The notes under the pieces were generated by a model. The model ran no database searches. It saw only the letters and a program-made list of their open reading frames with translations, and was not told where the DNA came from. Below, one piece after another: positions 51,103 to 53,143 of a stretch of DNA of 53,143 nt. The translations under genes and the position numbers were made by a program. The stretch's first letter is position 1; each line of letters starts with the position of its first letter. The stretch comes from Abyssibius sp040880065 (GTDB lineage Bacteria > Pseudomonadota > Alphaproteobacteria > Rhodobacterales > Rhodobacteraceae), in the NCBI GenBank assembly GCA_040880065.1, contig JBBDJE010000002.1:1-53143 (forward strand). The letters run 5' to 3'.

Positions 51103-51123
51103 GCCCCGCCTGCATAGCGGGGC
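51103..51123 (+). terminator. GC hairpin after gyrA
   Basis: GCCCCGC (51103-51109) pairs with GCGGGGC (51117-51123) around CTGCATA, 6 bp after the gyrA stop. No T-run follows, so this may be a Rho-dependent or stabilising 3' stem and not a classical terminator. Confidence 0.5.
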
Positions 51124-51206
51124 GGCACGAACTTGTATTGTTGATAATAAAGAAACAAACTATGCGATAGCTTGCCATTGTTGTGAATTTAGAAATATTT
51201 ATATCC

Positions 51207-51228
51207 ATCCCCTTATCAAATAGGGGAT
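51207..51228 (+). promoter_or_regulatory. hairpin that encloses the DoxX-gene ribosome binding site
   Basis: ATCCCCT (51207-51213) pairs with AGGGGAT (51222-51228) over an 8-nt loop. Outer ATAT arms (51201-51204 and 51229-51232) could extend the stem past a two-base bulge. AGGGGA is also the Shine-Dalgarno site of the gene at 51234. Melting or protein binding would be needed to free it, so it may act as an RNA switch; alternatively it is a DNA operator. Confidence 0.5.
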
Positions 51229-51233
51229 ATATC

Positions 51234-51638
51234 ATGAACCAACTTCAAACAATCGCACCGCTCATAGGCCGTGTGCTACTTTCGGTCATTTTCATTTTTA
51301 GCGGCCTGTCAAAAATCGGCGCTTATGCCGGAACGGCCGGATATATGGAAATGATGGGCGTGCCGGGCGCATTGCTGCCTGTAGTTATTCTTGTTGAAGT
51401 CGGCGCAGGCATCATGCTGCTCATCGGCTGGCACGCCCGCATTGCTGCCGTGCTGCTTGGCGGTTTTTTGGCCCTTTCCGGCATTATCTTCCACCTGCTT
51501 CCGGGCTTGGGCCTTGAAGATACGATGGCACAGCAGGCTGAAATGATCAGCTTCATGAAAAACATGGCAATTGCCGGCGGTATGGCCTTTGTTTTTGCCT
51601 TTGGCGCGGGCAAATATTCATTCGACAACCGCGCATAG
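51234..51638 (+). CDS. DoxX-family membrane protein
   Basis: The product is 134 residues from MNQLQTIAPLIGRVLLSVIF. Four hydrophobic segments are seen near 8-28, 48-68, 73-93 and 108-126. FIFSGLSKIGAYAGTAGYME, VPGALLPVVILVEVGAGIML and GWHARIAAVLLGGFLALSG are the DoxX pattern. DoxX-like proteins act at membranes in redox or oxidative-stress settings; the exact role here is unknown. The leader is AT-rich (about 51121-51233) and holds the RBS hairpin. A TTGCCA hexamer at 51172-51177 could be a -35. Confidence 0.88.
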   Translation: MNQLQTIAPLIGRVLLSVIFIFSGLSKIGAYAGTAGYMEMMGVPGALLPVVILVEVGAGIMLLIGWHARIAAVLLGGFLALSGIIFHLLPGLGLEDTMAQQAEMISFMKNMAIAGGMAFVFAFGAGKYSFDNRA

Positions 51639-51713
51639 TTCGGAATTTGCACCCGTGATAGACCGGTGCAAAACCCGTTTTGCGGTTTGCGCGAATTGCA
51701 TGGCTTTGGCCAA

Positions 51714-51741
51714 GGGCGGCGCACCTGTGCGCCGCCCCTTT
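51714..51741 (+). terminator. strong hairpin between the DoxX gene and trmFO
   Basis: GGGCGGCGCA (51714-51723) pairs perfectly with TGCGCCGCCC (51728-51737) over CCTG, followed by CTTTG. The stem is strong and the U-tract short, so it may terminate the DoxX transcript or be a leader stem of trmFO. Confidence 0.55.
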
Positions 51742-51772
51742 GCAAGCCGCCAAAGCTGGGGTATCAGGCGGC

Positions 51773-53113
51773 ATGACAAACCCTATTCATATTATCGGCG
51801 GCGGCATGGCGGGCTGCGAGGCGGCTTGGCAGGCCGCCAATATGGGCGTGCCTGTGGTGCTGCACGAAATGCGCCCAGCCGTCAAAACATTTGCGCATCG
51901 CACCGAAGATCTGGGCGAGATGGTGTGTTCCAACTCGTTCCGCTCGGATGATGACGAGGCCAACGCCGTGGGGCTGCTGCATTGGGAAATGCGCGCCGCT
52001 GGCGGGCTTATCATGGCGATGGGCGATAAACACGCCTTGCCCGCCGGTGGCGCTTTGGCGGTCGATCGCGATGCGTTTTCGGCAGGCGTAACCAAGGCCA
52101 TTGGCGCGCATCCGCTTATAACCGTTCAGCGCGGCGAAGTGCCCGGCCTGCCGCCTGCGGATTGGGACAGCGTGATTGTGGCCACCGGCCCGCTCACCTC
52201 GCCTGCTTTGGCCGAAGCGGTGCGCATGCTTTCGGGCGAGGATGCATTGGCGTTTTTCGATGCCATCGCCCCGATTGTGCATTTTGACAGCGTCGATCTG
52301 TCCAAAGCATGGTTTCAGTCGCGCTATGACAAGGGCGAAACCGAGGCCGAGCGCACCGCCTATTTGAACTGCCCGATGGACCGCGAGACCTATGAGGCAT
52401 TTATTGATGCGTTGCTTGCGGGCGATAAAACCGAGTTTCATGACGGTGAGACCGACACACCCTATTTTGACGGTTGCCTGCCCATCGAAGTTATGGCCGC
52501 GCGAGGCCGTGAAACCTTGCGCTTTGGCCCGATGAAACCGGTTGGGCTGACCAACCCGCACCAACCCGATGTGAAGGCACATGCAGTGGTGCAGCTACGC
52601 CGCGACAACGCGCTTGGCACGCTTTACAATATTGTCGGCTTTCAAACCAAAATGAAGTATGGCGCGCAAGCCTCTGTTTTGCGTATGATTCCGGGGCTGG
52701 AGAATGCCGAGTTTGCACGGCTTGGCGGTATTCACCGTAACACGTTTATCAACTCGCCCACGTTGCTGGATGACCAGTTGCGCATGAAAGCCATGCCACG
52801 CCTGCGCTTTGCTGGGCAAATCACAGGCGTTGAAGGCTATGTTGAAAGCGCGGCCATGGGCCTGCTGGCCGGGCGGCTGGCGGCGGCTGAACGCTTGGGC
52901 AAAACGCTGCCCGCCGTACCGGTCACAACGGCCATTGGCGCGCTGGTCAGCCATATTTCCGGCGGGGCCGATGCAAAAACCTTCCAGCCGATGAATGTCA
53001 ATTTCGGGTTGTTCCCGCCGATTGATGCCAAGGGCGGGCGGCGGGGGCGCAAGGAACGCTACAAAGCCTATACCGACCGCGCCAAGGCCGATTGGGCGCG
53101 CTGGCTGGCATGA
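51773..53113 (+). CDS. trmFO: methylenetetrahydrofolate--tRNA-(uracil-5-)-methyltransferase (FADH2)
   Basis: The product is 446 residues from MTNPIHIIGGGMAGCEAAWQ; the open frame upstream is not conserved. FAD binding is in the Rossmann GGGMAG, and EMVCSNSFRSDDDEANAVGL is a family signature. NIVGFQTKMKYGAQASVLRM, LGGIHRNTFINSPTLLD and FAGQITGVEGYVESAAMGLL complete the family pattern. It makes m5U54 in tRNA with 5,10-methylenetetrahydrofolate as carbon donor. The stop overlaps the next start (ATGA). Confidence 0.97.
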   Translation: MTNPIHIIGGGMAGCEAAWQAANMGVPVVLHEMRPAVKTFAHRTEDLGEMVCSNSFRSDDDEANAVGLLHWEMRAAGGLIMAMGDKHALPAGGALAVDRDAFSAGVTKAIGAHPLITVQRGEVPGLPPADWDSVIVATGPLTSPALAEAVRMLSGEDALAFFDAIAPIVHFDSVDLSKAWFQSRYDKGETEAERTAYLNCPMDRETYEAFIDALLAGDKTEFHDGETDTPYFDGCLPIEVMAARGRETLRFGPMKPVGLTNPHQPDVKAHAVVQLRRDNALGTLYNIVGFQTKMKYGAQASVLRMIPGLENAEFARLGGIHRNTFINSPTLLDDQLRMKAMPRLRFAGQITGVEGYVESAAMGLLAGRLAAAERLGKTLPAVPVTTAIGALVSHISGGADAKTFQPMNVNFGLFPPIDAKGGRRGRKERYKAYTDRAKADWARWLA

Positions 53114-53143
53114 TCGTCACGCGCTTTGCCCCCTCGCCCACCG
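53110..53143 (+). CDS. glutamyl-tRNA synthetase family protein, N-terminal fragment
   Basis: Only 11 codons are present before the window ends: MIVTRFAPSPT. The FAPSPT text opens both GltX (glutamyl-tRNA synthetase) and the truncated GluQRS that modifies queuosine tRNA-Asp. It overlaps the trmFO stop (ATGA). Which paralogue it is cannot be decided from this fragment. Confidence 0.8.
   Translation, partial: MIVTRFAPSPT

Overview
The window looks like chromosome of an alphaproteobacterium of the Rhodobacteraceae (Roseobacter/Rhodobacter group). The indicators are a 407-residue HemA-type 5-aminolevulinate synthase (C4 pathway), an iscR-iscS-sufB-sufC-sufD-sufS operon whose IscR lacks the cysteine triad, an LdtR-like MarR regulator, the serS/surE/pcm/LysM-M23/tat neighbourhood, an Irr-type iron box, high GC and frequent GTG/TTG starts. 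It is almost wholly coding, about 90 percent or more. No gap between genes reaches 300 bases. I saw no rRNA, tRNA, CRISPR array, prophage or insertion sequence.

Layout. 1-4.2 kb (minus): ispG (cut by the window edge), a RodZ-like membrane HTH protein, hemA, a MarR regulator and sdhE. 4.3-9.5 kb: serS, then a tungstate-binding protein (TupA type) divergent from a ModE-like HTH gene with a perfect palindrome between them, then surE-pcm-LysM/M23 lipoprotein. 9.5-12.2 kb (minus): tatA-tatB-tatC-DUF815 ATPase. 12.3-23 kb: an unattached ABC ATPase, an atypical SDR, prfC, a sulfotransferase-like gene, ferredoxin-NADP reductase, a RhlE-type helicase, a beta-hydroxyacid dehydrogenase and a membrane-anchored penicillin-acylase-family enzyme. 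23-30.6 kb (minus): the Fe-S assembly operon iscR, compact iscS, sufB, sufC, sufD, two small polytopic membrane proteins, then sufS. 30.8-37 kb: an alpha/beta hydrolase, anmK, tyrS, DUF3179, two cyclophilins, coaD and a CBS protein. 37-43.8 kb: valine catabolism (LysR regulator, mmsA, isobutyryl-CoA dehydrogenase, 3-hydroxyisobutyryl-CoA hydrolase, mmsB) with a glycosyltransferase between mmsA and the rest. 43.8 kb to the end: uvrA, a lytic transglycosylase, ssb, gyrA, a DoxX-family gene, trmFO and the first 11 codons of a glutamyl-tRNA synthetase family gene.

How the genes work together. Most are housekeeping: isoprenoid and haem precursors, Tat export, tRNA charging, DNA repair and topology, Fe-S assembly. 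The valine set is a near-complete route from isobutyryl-CoA to propionyl-CoA. The Fe-S operon appears to be under iron control, because a 17-bp ICE (Irr) box lies between iscR and the divergent hydrolase.

No dramatic new multi-gene system is visible. The most unusual signals are: the TupA/ModE-like pair with its palindrome and no permease nearby; the ICE box and cysteine-poor IscR driving a suf operon that carries two uncharacterised membrane genes and a shortened cysteine desulfurase; a methionine in GyrA at the position equivalent to E. coli Asp87; a pair of dispersed ~105-bp repeats; an RBS-sequestering hairpin before the DoxX gene; and a 15-bp tandem repeat in the tail of tatC. All calls come from reading the sequence. 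No database search was possible.
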